A DNA stretch of 64,000 bases from JAMHWF01 sp048500255 (GCA_048500255.1 JASNYH010000006.1:62001-126000); one strand, 5' to 3'. Shown: positions 15,993 through 25,082, counted from the stretch's first letter. Made by a program: numbers and translations. Notes: generated from the sequence alone by a model not told the origin.

Positions 15993-16385
15993 CTACGGCT
16001 CGCTGACGCCGCCCGCCTTCTGCGCCGACCCCCTCGCCCGCTCCACCGGATACCTCGCCTCGTTGATCGCCATCTTGCGCTGCGCCGCCTGCACGAGATC
16101 GACGCCGAGCTTGTCGGCGAGTTGCAGCAGGTAGAGCAGCACGTCGGCCATTTCGCCGGCCACGGCTTCGCGGGTGACGTCGGGCAGCGCGCGGCTCTGC
16201 TCTTCGGTCAGCCACTGAAAGGGCTCGAGCAGCTCTGCGGCCTCGACGCACAGCGCGGCGGCCAGGTTCTTGGGCGAGTGGAATTGCTCCCAGTCGCGCG
16301 CCGCGGCAAAGCGGCGTAGCGCGTCGACCAGGGTGTCGAGCCCGGCGTCGCCGGGCTGCGTCGTGATCGGAGCTTCATCGTTCAT
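15993..16385 (-). CDS. MazG-like nucleotide pyrophosphohydrolase
   Basis: A single-domain all-alpha NTP-PPase of 130 residues. It has HSPKNLAAALCVEAAELLEP (the EAAEL metal-binding motif) and EMADVLLYLLQLADKLGVD, the second acidic motif, and ends near MAINEARYP. Such RS21-C6/MazG-like enzymes hydrolyse non-canonical or dNTPs to NMP and pyrophosphate. The ATG at 16385 (MNDEAPIT) was preferred over an upstream ATG at 16445 that would overlap the neighbouring gene's 3' region. It is convergent with the rhomboid gene, with only an 18-bp gap. Confidence 0.85.
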   Translation of the reverse strand: MNDEAPITTQPGDAGLDTLVDALRRFAAARDWEQFHSPKNLAAALCVEAAELLEPFQWLTEEQSRALPDVTREAVAGEMADVLLYLLQLADKLGVDLVQAAQRKMAINEARYPVERARGSAQKAGGVSEP

Positions 16386-16451
16386 CGCGGGCCTCCCTCG
16401 GGCGTTGCCGCCGGTGCCCGCATCTTGCCGCAGCGCGTGCGGCACGCCCGC

Positions 16452-16937
16452 TCAGCCCGGCTTGCCGCCGCCGCCGCCGAAGCGCTCCTTCATGCGCCGC
16501 TCCAGCTCGTCGGGCGCCACGTCCTCGACGTGCGTCGCCACGTGCCACTTGTGGCAGAACGGGTCCTTCAGGCCGCCGGAGCGGTCGCCGTAGAACTGGT
16601 CGGCGACTTCCATCGTCAGCGCGGCGCCGGCGTCGACGGCGCGCTTCACGACGGCGTCGACGTCTTCGACGTAGAGCATGATCGTCGAGCCGGTGTCGCC
16701 GATCGTCGCCGGGCTCAGCGCCTGCCATTCGGGCGCCTCGTCGTGCAGCATCACGCGCGCGCCGCCGATCGTGATCTCGGCGTGCGCGATGCGGCCGTCG
16801 GGCATCGGCACGCGCATCACCTCCTGCGCGCCGAACGCCTTCTTGTAGAACTCGATCGCCTGCGCGGCGCCCTTGATCGTCAGGTAGGGGGTGACGGCGG
16901 TGTAGCCGTCGGGAATCTTCTTCACTGCAGGTGGCAT
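16452..16937 (-). CDS. VOC (glyoxalase/bleomycin-resistance fold) family protein
   Basis: A protein of 161 residues built from two beta-alpha-beta-beta-beta modules. It contains YTAVTPYLTIKGAAQAIEFY, FGAQEVMRVPMPDGRIAHAE and a second half with TIMLYVEDVDAVVKRAVDAG and a DPFCHKWHVATH end. It resembles PhnB-like/YdcJ-type VOC proteins of unknown substrate. It is upstream of and co-directional with the MazG-like gene, and divergent from a histidine kinase. No enzymatic reaction can be assigned. Confidence 0.85.
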   Translation of the reverse strand: MPPAVKKIPDGYTAVTPYLTIKGAAQAIEFYKKAFGAQEVMRVPMPDGRIAHAEITIGGARVMLHDEAPEWQALSPATIGDTGSTIMLYVEDVDAVVKRAVDAGAALTMEVADQFYGDRSGGLKDPFCHKWHVATHVEDVAPDELERRMKERFGGGGGKPG

Positions 16938-17044
16938 GTCGTCGCTCCTGTGCGTTCAAGACGTCAGCACTCGTGCGCCACGGCTGCTCGGCCTGCGCGG
17001 CCCGCCTTCGGGGCAACCCCGGTGCCGAGCGGCTCGTGCGATGG

Positions 17045-17111
17045 TTGTGCCCGTTGTCACTCGAACGGTATGCTGCGCGCTCCATGTGCGTCGCACACCC
17101 AAGGCACTCGA
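17045..17111 (+). promoter_or_regulatory. Putative promoter and leader of the hybrid histidine kinase gene
   Basis: TATGCT at 17069-17074 resembles a -10 box, with TTGTCA-like sequence about 17 bp upstream, and AAGG at 17101-17104 lies 7 nt before a GTG at 17112. This arrangement supports the GTG over the ATG at 17070, which would sit inside the -10 box. The assignment is by eye. Confidence 0.4.
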
Positions 17112-19373
17112 GTGCCGCCTGATCACGCGGCAGGTTTCGTACCCGCCCTGCGGGCGCACTGGCGCACCCTGTGGCGCCCGCAGTCGCTGTGGCATCGGTT
17201 GCTGCGTCTGGCCCTGATCGCCTGCGTGCCGCTGGCCGTGATCGCCGGCGTGGGCGTCGGCACGCTGCTGCTGCAGCAGCAGCGCGAGGCCGAGCGCACG
17301 GCGCTCGAGTTCACGCGCGCCTTCGCCAACACCATCGAGGCCGACCTCGACCGCGCCATCGCCGTGCTGGGCGCGATGAGCACCTCGCCGCTGCTCGACC
17401 ACGACGGCGTCGAAGACTTCCGCATGCTCGCGGGGCGCGTGCTGGCGACGCTGCCCGATTGGCGGGCGATCCACCTCGCCGAGCCGCAGGGGCGCGTCGT
17501 CGCCTATGCGGGGCACGACGAGCCTCCGCCGGCGCTGCAGGAGTCGCCCACGTTTCGCCGCGTGGTCGAGGAGCGCCGGCCCGTCGTGGGCATCCTCGCC
17601 CGCATGCCGGCCGGCTGGGGCATCCCGGTGCGCTACCCGGTGGTGCGCAACGGCGAGCTGCGCTACGTGCTCACGGGCGTGCTCAAGACGGACGCCATCC
17701 TCAAGCTCGTCGAGCGTCAGCGCGTGCCGGGCGACTGGATCGTCTCCGTCTTCGACGCGACGAACCGCCGCCTCGCGCGCTCGCGCGACCACGCGCCGGC
17801 ACTCGGCACGGCGCCGGCCCCGTCGCTGGCCGAGCTGATGGCCTCTGCCGCCGCCGAGGGCACCGGCGTCACGCTCACGCTCGAGGGCGATCGCGTCTAC
17901 ACCGCCTACGTGCGGCTGCCCAATGCCGGCTGGACGGTCGCGGCCGGCATCTCGACCGAGGCGCACCGCGCCGCGCAGCTCCGCTCGCTGTTGCTGTGGG
18001 GCGGCGGCGTCGCGCTGTCGCTGCTGCTGGGCACGCTGCTCGCGCTGATCTATGCCGGCGGCATCAACCGGCCGATCGCGCGGCTGGCCGATGCGGCACG
18101 CTCGCTGGGCGCCGGCGCCACGCCGATGCCGCTGCCGCGCGCGGGCATCGGCGAGGTCGACGCCGTCGCCGACGCGCTCGTCGAGGCCGGGCTGCGGCGG
18201 CGCCAGAGCGAGGCCGAGCGCGAGGCCGCGCGCGCCGAGGCCGAGGCCGCCAACCGCGCGAAGGACGAGTTCCTCGCGATGCTCGGGCACGAGCTGCGCA
18301 ATCCGCTGGCGCCCATCGTGACCGCCGTCGAGCTGATGAAGCGCCGGCACCCCGGCGTCGCCGAGCGCGAGCGCGGCATCGTCGAGCGCCAGGTCGCGCA
18401 CCTGCGTCGCCTCGTCGACGATCTGCTCGACGTGTCGCGCATCGTGCAGCACAAGCTGCAGCTCGATCGGCGGCCCACCGACCTGCAGCACGTCGTCGAC
18501 AAGGCGGTCGAGACGATCGAGCCCGCCTTCGCCGACCGCGTGCCGCTCGAGGTGCGCCGGCCGGCCGGGCCCGTGGTGGTCGAAGGCGACGACGTGCGCC
18601 TGACGCAGGTCGTCGCCAACCTTCTCACCAACGCCGCCAAGTTCACACCGCCGCACCGCGCCGTGCGGCTCGCGCTGGCCGTCGGCGACGGCGCGGCGGT
18701 GCTCAGCGTCACCGACGAGGGCGCGGGCATCGCGCCCGAGCTGCTGCCTCACGTGTTCGACATGTTCGTGCAGGGCCGCCAGTCGCTCGACCGGCGCAAC
18801 GGCGGGCTGGGCCTGGGCCTGGGCATCGTCAAGGGCCTGGTCGAGATGCACGGCGGCAGCGTCGCCGCGGCCAGCGACGGGCCCGGCCACGGCAGCTGCT
18901 TCACGGTGCGGCTGCCGCTGCTCGAACGCACGGTCGACGAGGCCCCCGCCACGGGCGAGGCGGCGCCGGCCGGCACCGCGCAGCGCGTGCTGCTGGTCGA
19001 CGACAACGTCGACGCCGCCGCCGCGCTCGCCGAGCTGCTGCGCGCCACCGGCCACGTCGTGTGCGAGGCGCACGACGCGGCGCAGGCGCTGGCCGCGCTC
19101 GACGCCGGCTTCGTGCCCGACGTGGCGCTGCTCGACATCGGCCTGCCGGGCACCAGCGGCTACGAGCTGGCGACGATGCTGCGCGCCGATGCGCGCAGCG
19201 ATGGGCTCGCGATCATCGCGCTGACCGGCTACGGCCGCGAGCCCGACCGCGAGCGCGCGCTCGGCAGCGGCTTCGACGAGCACCTCGTCAAGCCGATCGA
19301 CATCGACACGCTGCTCGCCGCGATCGCGCGCTGCGCCGCCACGGCCCGACGCGCGGCGGCTGCGCCGGGCTGA
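17112..19373 (+). CDS. Hybrid sensor histidine kinase with C-terminal receiver domain
   Basis: A protein of about 753 residues. After a short N-terminal tail there is a transmembrane helix (LLRLALIACVPLAVIAGVGV), a periplasmic sensor region of about 240 residues (Cache-like), a second helix and a HAMP-like linker. HisKA follows with FLAMLGHELRNPLAP, then HATPase_c with VVANLLTNAAKFTP, DEGAGI and GGLGLGLGIVKGLVEM. A receiver domain closes the protein, with VLLVDDNVDAA, the phospho-acceptor Asp in LLDIGLPG, and VKPID. No cognate separate response regulator is adjacent. The start is uncertain: ATG 17070 is the alternative. The ligand is unknown. Confidence 0.9.
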   Translation: MPPDHAAGFVPALRAHWRTLWRPQSLWHRLLRLALIACVPLAVIAGVGVGTLLLQQQREAERTALEFTRAFANTIEADLDRAIAVLGAMSTSPLLDHDGVEDFRMLAGRVLATLPDWRAIHLAEPQGRVVAYAGHDEPPPALQESPTFRRVVEERRPVVGILARMPAGWGIPVRYPVVRNGELRYVLTGVLKTDAILKLVERQRVPGDWIVSVFDATNRRLARSRDHAPALGTAPAPSLAELMASAAAEGTGVTLTLEGDRVYTAYVRLPNAGWTVAAGISTEAHRAAQLRSLLLWGGGVALSLLLGTLLALIYAGGINRPIARLADAARSLGAGATPMPLPRAGIGEVDAVADALVEAGLRRRQSEAEREAARAEAEAANRAKDEFLAMLGHELRNPLAPIVTAVELMKRRHPGVAERERGIVERQVAHLRRLVDDLLDVSRIVQHKLQLDRRPTDLQHVVDKAVETIEPAFADRVPLEVRRPAGPVVVEGDDVRLTQVVANLLTNAAKFTPPHRAVRLALAVGDGAAVLSVTDEGAGIAPELLPHVFDMFVQGRQSLDRRNGGLGLGLGIVKGLVEMHGGSVAAASDGPGHGSCFTVRLPLLERTVDEAPATGEAAPAGTAQRVLLVDDNVDAAAALAELLRATGHVVCEAHDAAQALAALDAGFVPDVALLDIGLPGTSGYELATMLRADARSDGLAIIALTGYGREPDRERALGSGFDEHLVKPIDIDTLLAAIARCAATARRAAAAPG

Positions 19374-19400
19374 GAGGCAGCGGCCGGCGCCCGCAGCGCG

Positions 19401-20636
19401 TCAGCCCGCGATGTCGTTGCGCCCGCCGGGTGCCTGTGTCGTGTCGTCGGGCCCGCCGGGCACGATGCGCGGCTGGCGCTCGGTTTCGGCGGTCGAGTGC
19501 GACAGGCCTTCGCCCGCCCGCGCCGCATCGTCGGCTGCGGCGCCCGTCGATTCGGCGGCGGACCACGCGGTACCCGCCGACGCCGTGCCGGACGACGGCG
19601 CCACGCGCGACGAGCGTGCCGCCCACGCCGGCCCGCCGGCACCGGCGCGCGTTCCGGCCGACCCCGTCGCCGTCGGCGCACCCGATGCCGCCGCGCCGTC
19701 GCGCGAAACCGGCACGCCCATGCGCTGCGCCGCCTGCGAGAGCTCGTCGCGGGCATGCGCCATGACGCGCTCGGCGGGATCGCGCAGTTGCTCGGCCTGC
19801 TCGCGCAGCGTGCCGCGCGCGCTGCCGAGCAGCTCGTCGCGCTTGTCGCCCATCCAGGCGTCTTCGCGCCGCGTCGAAGGCAGCAGCGCGCCGATCATGG
19901 CACCCACGGCGACGCCGAGCGCCGCCAGCACGAGCGGCTGTTCGTCGGCCAGCCGGCTCGCCGCCGCGCGCGCGCGCCCGGCCTGCACGCGCGAGCGCTC
20001 GCCGAGCGCACCGAGTTGCTGGCCGGCGCGCCCGGCCGTCTCGCTCCATCGCTGGCCGGCCTGGTGCGCCGTGTCGCCGAGGCGCTCGCCGGCGCGGCGC
20101 GCGGTGTCGCCCAGGCGCTGGCCGGTCTGCGTCAGGCCCTCGCGCACGTGCTGCACGGCATCGCGCGTCGCGCCCTTCGCCTGCGCGGCGCGCTCGCGGG
20201 TCGACTGCGCCACGTCGCCGGCCCGGGCGCCAAGGCGCTCGACGGCCGACGGCTTCGATGCCGACGATGCCGCGCCCGCCTGCAGCGGCAGCCCGAAGTC
20301 GTCGCGGGCATCGTCCCAGCCGACGCTGCCGCCCCACTCGCCCACGCCGGCCGACGGCGCGTCGGCCGGCGCCGCGCCGCGGCGCCCGCTCATCATCAGC
20401 CAGGCCAGCCCGACGCCCACCAGCGTGACCGGCAGCGGGTTGGCGAGCACCGTCTGGCCGAGGTGGGTGGTGAACTCGGCCGGCAGGCTGCGTTTCAGGT
20501 AGCCGAGCGACTGGTCCATCAGCTGGCCCGGCGTCAGCTTGCTCGCGATGGCATCGATCGTCGAGTGGACCTGCGCGCGCGCCAGATCGGCGTCGCGTTC
20601 GGCCGCCTCGGGAGTGGCGTGTCCGTTGCCTTTCAT
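19401..20636 (-). CDS. DUF3618 family membrane-associated protein
   Basis: A protein of 411 residues. The N-terminal DUF3618 motif is clear (ADLARAQVHSTIDAIASKLT and PGQLMDQSLGYLK), followed by one hydrophobic helix (NPLPVTLVGVGLAWLMM). A long Ala/Arg/Gly-rich amphipathic region has repeated GERLGDTARRAGERLGDT-like units, then another hydrophobic patch and a low-complexity tail. DUF3618 proteins occur with YqjE-like proteins and are of unknown function, probably acting in envelope or stress physiology. The start overlaps the upstream YqjE-like gene by 4 bp. It is the last of three leftward genes. Confidence 0.8.
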   Translation of the reverse strand: MKGNGHATPEAAERDADLARAQVHSTIDAIASKLTPGQLMDQSLGYLKRSLPAEFTTHLGQTVLANPLPVTLVGVGLAWLMMSGRRGAAPADAPSAGVGEWGGSVGWDDARDDFGLPLQAGAASSASKPSAVERLGARAGDVAQSTRERAAQAKGATRDAVQHVREGLTQTGQRLGDTARRAGERLGDTAHQAGQRWSETAGRAGQQLGALGERSRVQAGRARAAASRLADEQPLVLAALGVAVGAMIGALLPSTRREDAWMGDKRDELLGSARGTLREQAEQLRDPAERVMAHARDELSQAAQRMGVPVSRDGAAASGAPTATGSAGTRAGAGGPAWAARSSRVAPSSGTASAGTAWSAAESTGAAADDAARAGEGLSHSTAETERQPRIVPGGPDDTTQAPGGRNDIAG

Positions 20637-21034
20637 CGTGCAGCCTCCTGCTGGATCAGGGCGCCGTCCTTGCGCAGCGAGTTCATCGTGCGCTCGGGCT
20701 TGAGGTGCTCGCCGTCGAGCTTGGCGCTGCCGCCCTTGAGCATCGCCCAGCCGATGAGCAGCGCGACGACGCCGACCGCCAGCGGCGCCAGCCACGGCGC
20801 CATCTCGGGCGGAAGCACCATCGCCAGGCCGTTGACGGCCGCCTGCAGCAGCACGACGACGGCGGCCAGCGCGAGGACCGCGCCACCGCCGATCGACGTG
20901 GCCGCCGCCTTGGCGTTGCCGATCTTTTCCGATGCCTCGGCACGCGCGAGGGCGATCTCGCGGCGCATCAGATCGACCGTTTCGCGGCTCAGGTCGGCCA
21001 GCAGCGCGGGCAGCGACTTGTCAGACTTGTCCAT
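20633..21034 (-). CDS. Phage holin family / YqjE-like (DUF1469) membrane protein
   Basis: A protein of 133 residues: an N-terminal amphipathic segment (LADLSRETVDLMRREIALAR) and two transmembrane helices (GGGAVLALAAVVVLLQAAV and WLAPLAVGVVALLIGWAML). This matches the Phage_holin_3_6/YqjE family, which despite the name is mostly chromosomal and not lytic. It is sandwiched in an overlapping operon, with 14 bp shared with the upstream gene and 4 bp with the DUF3618 gene. The layout is analogous to E. coli yqjD-yqjE, but function is unproven. Confidence 0.85.
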   Translation of the reverse strand: MDKSDKSLPALLADLSRETVDLMRREIALARAEASEKIGNAKAAATSIGGGAVLALAAVVVLLQAAVNGLAMVLPPEMAPWLAPLAVGVVALLIGWAMLKGGSAKLDGEHLKPERTMNSLRKDGALIQQEAAR

Positions 21035-21584
21035 GCGGGGTTCCTCCGAGGTTGCTTTGCAGGCCGGCCGCGCCGATGCGCGTCTCGGGTGTCAGGTCGT
21101 AGGTGGAAGGGCCCGTGTCCTGCCAGTCGTCGTGCGCCGTCGCATCGGCGCGGCTGCGCTCGCCGCTGGCGCGGAAAAAGCGCGCCAGCATGAAGCCCGC
21201 CGCCACGGCGCCGGCGAACAGCAGGCCGGGCGAGCGGCGGCCCATCGCCTGCGCATCGTCGATCAGGCCGTCGATATCGCGCATGCGCAGGCGGCTGCCG
21301 AGCGCCTGCAACTGGTCGGCTGCCAGCGCCACGTAGCGCCCGGCGGCGGTGTTCTCGCCCGCCAGGTCGCCGGCCGTGCGGTGCAGCGCATCGGCCACGC
21401 TGTCGACGTGGCCGGCGGCGCTGTCCTTGGCATCGGCCGCGATCTGCTTGCCTTGTTCCTTCATGCGGCCGGCCATGTCGGCGGCCTGTGCGCGTGCCTC
21501 GTCGATCGATCCGGGCAGCCGGCCCGGCGACGTGATGCCGGCGCTGCCCTGCGTCGAAGGGCTGTCCCGTTCCGTCTCGCCCAT
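21021..21584 (-). CDS. Conserved hypothetical membrane-anchored protein of YqjE/DUF3618 operon
   Basis: A protein of 187 residues. The first 115 residues are helical and Ala/Gln/Asp-rich (IDEARAQAADMAGRMKEQGK). They are followed by a single hydrophobic helix (SPGLLFAGAVAAGFMLARFF) and a polar tail with a DLTPETRIG segment. The layout of a long helical domain plus C-terminal membrane helix recalls YqjD/ElaB-type proteins, though I cannot show homology. It is the first gene of the three-gene leftward operon; no regulator is adjacent. Confidence 0.7.
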   Translation of the reverse strand: MGETERDSPSTQGSAGITSPGRLPGSIDEARAQAADMAGRMKEQGKQIAADAKDSAAGHVDSVADALHRTAGDLAGENTAAGRYVALAADQLQALGSRLRMRDIDGLIDDAQAMGRRSPGLLFAGAVAAGFMLARFFRASGERSRADATAHDDWQDTGPSTYDLTPETRIGAAGLQSNLGGTPHGQV

Positions 21585-21734
21585 GGAATCGCTCCTGCTC
21601 GTGTATGGGGACGGAAATCGGCAAACGGCGTGCCGGTCGCGCGGCGTCGCGCGAGTGAGCGCGCGACCGGCACTGCGTTTGCCGCCGCGGCGTTCTAGAG
21701 GCTCGCCGCCACTGGGGCCGGCGTGCGCGCCGGC

Positions 21735-22850
21735 TCAGCGGTGGTGCGTGCCGGCGCCGCCCGCCGGGCCGTCGCCGGGGTGCACGGGGCGATCGGGCGC
21801 GAAGATGTCCCACACGGCGATGAACATCGCCGCGATCACCGGCCCGATGACGAAGCCGTTGATGCCGAAGATCGCCAGCCCGCCGATCGTCGACACGAGC
21901 ACGACGTAGTCGGGCATGCGCGTCTCCTTGCCGACGACGACGGGGCGCAGCACGTTGTCGACCAGGCCGATGACGACGACGCCGTAGACGATCAGGCCGA
22001 TGCCGGGCCACACCTCGCCGGTGGCGATCAGGTAGATCGCCGCCGGCGCCCACACCAGGCCGGCGCCCACCGCCGGCAGCAGTGACAGGATCGCCATCAA
22101 GACCGCCCACAGCAGCGCGCCGTGGATGCCCAGCACCCAGAACGCCAGGCCGCCGAGCGTGCCCTGCGCGACGGCGACCAGCACGTTGCCCTTGACGGTG
22201 GCGCGGATCACCGTCTTGAACTTGCCGAACAGCTGCTGCTTGTGCTCGGCCTGCAGCGGGATCGCACGGATCACCTTGCGCGCCAGCACGTGGCCGTCGC
22301 GCAGGAAGAAGAACGCCAGGTACAGCATGATGGCCAGCCCGACGAGGAAGGTCAGCGTGTCCTGGCCGACGTTGAGCACCTGCGTCGCGAGGTACTGGCC
22401 GACGCGGCCGGCCTCGTCGGCGACGCGGCGCTGCACGTCGGACAGGTCGGCCAGGCCGTAGCGGTCGAGCAGCTCGACGACGGGCGCCGGCAGCGCCGCG
22501 ACGACGGCCTCGAAGGCGCGCGCGAAATTGAGCTCGCCGGACTGGATGCGCCGCACGACGGCCGTGCCCTCGCGCACCAGCGAGGCGGCCAGCACCATCA
22601 GCGGCAGGATGACGAGCAGCACGATGACGCCCAGCGCGGCGAGCGCGGCCCAGTTGCGGCGCCCGCGCAGCCGCTCGAGCATCCAGCGGTTGAGCGGCGC
22701 GAACACGATGGCGAGGATCACCGCCCAGAGCACGGCGCCGTAGAACGGCGCGAGGATCCAGCCGAAGGCCAGCGTCACTGCCACGAGCAGCACGACCAGC
22801 GCGCGCGACTGCGTGGCGGGCGAGGTGTTCGGCTGCTGAGGCACGGTCAT
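21735..22850 (-). CDS. AI-2E family transporter (PerM-like permease)
   Basis: A protein of 371 residues with about eight membrane helices and the long soluble segment after helix 3 that is typical of the AI-2E/PerM family. The C-terminal half contains FWVLGIHGALLWAVLMAILS and LLPAVGAGLVWAPAA, conserved in the family, and the end is GGLAIFGINGFVIGPVIAAM. Members export small molecules or ions (TqsA exports AI-2), but the substrate here is unknown. The start at 22850 was chosen because the longer frame adds a non-hydrophobic basic leader. It is separated by 150 bp from the gene downstream. Confidence 0.88.
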   Translation of the reverse strand: MTVPQQPNTSPATQSRALVVLLVAVTLAFGWILAPFYGAVLWAVILAIVFAPLNRWMLERLRGRRNWAALAALGVIVLLVILPLMVLAASLVREGTAVVRRIQSGELNFARAFEAVVAALPAPVVELLDRYGLADLSDVQRRVADEAGRVGQYLATQVLNVGQDTLTFLVGLAIMLYLAFFFLRDGHVLARKVIRAIPLQAEHKQQLFGKFKTVIRATVKGNVLVAVAQGTLGGLAFWVLGIHGALLWAVLMAILSLLPAVGAGLVWAPAAIYLIATGEVWPGIGLIVYGVVVIGLVDNVLRPVVVGKETRMPDYVVLVSTIGGLAIFGINGFVIGPVIAAMFIAVWDIFAPDRPVHPGDGPAGGAGTHHR

Positions 22851-22872
22851 GGTCGCGCAGCGTACACCGGCC

Positions 22873-23865
22873 TCAACGCGGCCGCTCGTAGCGCGCCGCG
22901 GCACGCGCGAGGCGCTCGTGCACGAGCCGGGCCAGCGCCGGCGGCTCGAGCACCTTCACCTGCTCGCCGTGGCGCAGCACGTCCATCGCGAGCTCGGTGG
23001 CGTCGGCATAGGGCACGCGCAGCACGAGGCGGCCGTCGGCGGCGAGCGTGGCCTGCTGCTGCGGATGCCACTGCTCGTGCGCCACCCACTGCGCGGCCTC
23101 GGCATCGAATTCGAGAACGGCCCACTGCAGCCGGTCGCCGCCGAACACGCCGTAGGCGGCGTCGAGCGCGGCCTCGATGTCGGCGACGGGCACTTCGTCG
23201 GCCGGCGCGTCGTCGAGCAGCTCGGCGCTGCGGATGGCGTCGAGCGCAAAGCGGCGCAGCGCATCGCTGTCGTGGCACCAGGCGTCGAGGTACCAGGTGT
23301 TGCGGTGGTGCACCAGGCGCTGCGGCGAGACGGTGCGCTGCGTCTCCTCGCGGCGGCTGCGCACCCAGTACGTCATGCGCACGCGCAGGCGCCGCGTCAG
23401 CGCCGATCCGATCAGCTCGAAGTGGCGGCTGACGACGGGCCGGCGCGCCGCGCCGACGATGCGCACGCGCTGCATCAGCGAGCGCGCGTCCCCGCCGCCG
23501 GCGCCGAGCAGCGACTGCAGCTTGGCCCGCAGCGGCTGCAGCTGGCGCGCCAGCACGCCGCCCTCGTCGAGGCCCTGCACCAGCTGGTGCATCGTCAGCA
23601 GCGCGTGGATCTCGGGTTCGCTGAACCACAGGCCCGGCAGCTCGTGGCGAGCCTGGCGCGCGTCGCGCGGATCGGCCTGCAGCCTGTAGCCGTTGTCGTG
23701 GCGGTCGTAGACGATCGGCGCGTCGAGCCGCGAGCGCAGGTACTCGAGGTCGCGCTTGAGCGTGGCGCGGCTGACGCCGAGCTCTTCGAGCAGCACGGCG
23801 AAGCCGACGCAGCCACGGCTGCGGATCAGGTTCTCGATCCTGTAGAAGCGTTCGGTGCGGTCCAT
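22873..23865 (-). CDS. WYL domain-containing HTH transcriptional regulator
   Basis: A protein of 330 residues. The N-terminal winged helix (ELGVSRATLKRDLEYLRSRL) is of the HTH_11/DeoR-like type. The WYL domain is in the middle, with the namesake triplet in RNTWYLDAWCHD, and a WCX-type C-terminal extension ends near LARLVHERLA. WYL regulators bind nucleotide or nucleic-acid ligands and often control defence or DNA-damage genes. It is separated from the upstream AAA gene by only 10 bp, so the two may be cotranscribed. The target is unknown. Confidence 0.9.
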   Translation of the reverse strand: MDRTERFYRIENLIRSRGCVGFAVLLEELGVSRATLKRDLEYLRSRLDAPIVYDRHDNGYRLQADPRDARQARHELPGLWFSEPEIHALLTMHQLVQGLDEGGVLARQLQPLRAKLQSLLGAGGGDARSLMQRVRIVGAARRPVVSRHFELIGSALTRRLRVRMTYWVRSRREETQRTVSPQRLVHHRNTWYLDAWCHDSDALRRFALDAIRSAELLDDAPADEVPVADIEAALDAAYGVFGGDRLQWAVLEFDAEAAQWVAHEQWHPQQQATLAADGRLVLRVPYADATELAMDVLRHGEQVKVLEPPALARLVHERLARAAARYERPR

Positions 23866-23875
23866 GAGGGCCTGC

Positions 23876-25039
23876 TCAATGCAGCGCGAGCAGCGCGTCG
23901 CGCCAGTGCGCGATGCCGACGCCGTCGACGACGTGGTTGCCCGGCGCAGCGCTGATCAGCAGGCCGGCGCCGCGGCGTGCGCTCGCCGCATGGCGCTGCC
24001 AGGTCTGCAGGCCGCGCAGCCATTCGGGCTGGAAGGTGGCGCCCGACTTCATCTCGACCGGCCACAGCACGCCGGCACGCTCGAGCAGCAGGTCGACCTC
24101 GTTGCCGATGTTGTCGCGCCAGAAGTAGAGGCCGGTATCGATGCCGTGGTTGCGGCAGTGCTTGAGGTAGTCGGCGACGAGCAGGTTCTCGAACAGCGCG
24201 CCGCGCATCGGGTGCGCGTTCATCGCCGCCGCGTCGGTGATGCCCAGCAGCCACGCCGCCAGGCCGGTGTCGTGGAAATAGAGCTTGGGCCTCTTGACCA
24301 GGCGCTTGCCGAAGTTGACGTGATACGGCGGCAGGCGGAACACGATGTAGCTCGCCTCGAGCACTGCGAGCCAGTCGCGCGCCGTCGTCTGCGCGACGCC
24401 GAGGTCGGCGGCCAGCGCATTGAGGTTGAGCAGGCAGCCGGTGCGCGCCGCCATCATGCGCATGAAGCGCTGGAACAGCAGCAGGTCGGCGATGCGGCTG
24501 ATCTGGCGCACATCGCGCTCGACGTAGGTGGCGACGTAGGCGGCGTGCCATTCGGCGTGCGGCACGTCGCGGTCGTAGAGCGCCGGGTAGGCGCCGGCGA
24601 CCAGGCATTCGTCCAGACTCATGCGGCCCATCGCGCCGGCCGCCTCGGCATAGGCCAGTGGCAGCAGCTCGAGCCAGCCGGCGCGCCCGGCCAGGCTCTG
24701 GCCGACGGCCTGCGACAGCAGCAGGTCCTGCGAGCCGGTGAGCACCCAGCGGCCCATGCCGCGGCCGGCGTCGACCGCCGTCTGCAGGTACGACAGCAGC
24801 TGCGGCACGCGCTGCACCTCGTCGACGACGACGCCGCCGGCGTGGCCCGCGAGGAAGCCGCGCGGATCGGCGGCGACGCGCTCGCGCACGTCGGGGTCCT
24901 CGAGCGAGACGTAGGCGTGGTTCGGGAAGGCGGCGCGCGCCAGAGTCGTCTTGCCCGACTGGCGCGGGCCCGTCACCACGACGACCGGGAAGCCCCGCGC
25001 CAGGCGCTGCAGCCGGCCGAGGGCGGTGCGCTCGAGCAT
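23876..25039 (-). CDS. AAA_14/DUF4143 family ATP-binding protein
   Basis: A protein of 387 residues. Walker A is seen in VTGPRQSGKTTLARAAFPNH, Walker B in GGVVVDEVQRVPQLLSYLQ and sensor 1 in WVLTGSQDLLL. The C-terminal DUF4143 region has a PD-(D/E)XK-like end (GNEVDLLLERAGVLWPVEMK). These STAND-like ATPases are common, mobile and poorly understood; some act in abortive or toxin-like systems. An inverted repeat lies just upstream of the ATG at 25039 and no ribosome-binding site is obvious. Confidence 0.88.
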   Translation of the reverse strand: MLERTALGRLQRLARGFPVVVVTGPRQSGKTTLARAAFPNHAYVSLEDPDVRERVAADPRGFLAGHAGGVVVDEVQRVPQLLSYLQTAVDAGRGMGRWVLTGSQDLLLSQAVGQSLAGRAGWLELLPLAYAEAAGAMGRMSLDECLVAGAYPALYDRDVPHAEWHAAYVATYVERDVRQISRIADLLLFQRFMRMMAARTGCLLNLNALAADLGVAQTTARDWLAVLEASYIVFRLPPYHVNFGKRLVKRPKLYFHDTGLAAWLLGITDAAAMNAHPMRGALFENLLVADYLKHCRNHGIDTGLYFWRDNIGNEVDLLLERAGVLWPVEMKSGATFQPEWLRGLQTWQRHAASARRGAGLLISAAPGNHVVDGVGIAHWRDALLALH

Positions 25040-25045
25040 GCTTAT

Positions 25046-25074
25046 ACAGTTTCAGCTTCGAAGACTGAAATTGT
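25046..25074. promoter_or_regulatory. Inverted repeat upstream of the AAA_14 gene
   Basis: TTTCAG at 25050-25055 and CTGAAA at 25065-25070 form a dyad around a TTCGAA core, with partial extension by ACA and TGT at the ends. It is AT-rich and sits between the stop of one leftward gene (25083) and the ATG of the next (25039). An operator for autoregulation or control by the WYL protein is possible; a weak terminator is the alternative. Confidence 0.45.
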
Positions 25075-25082
25075 AAAACACG

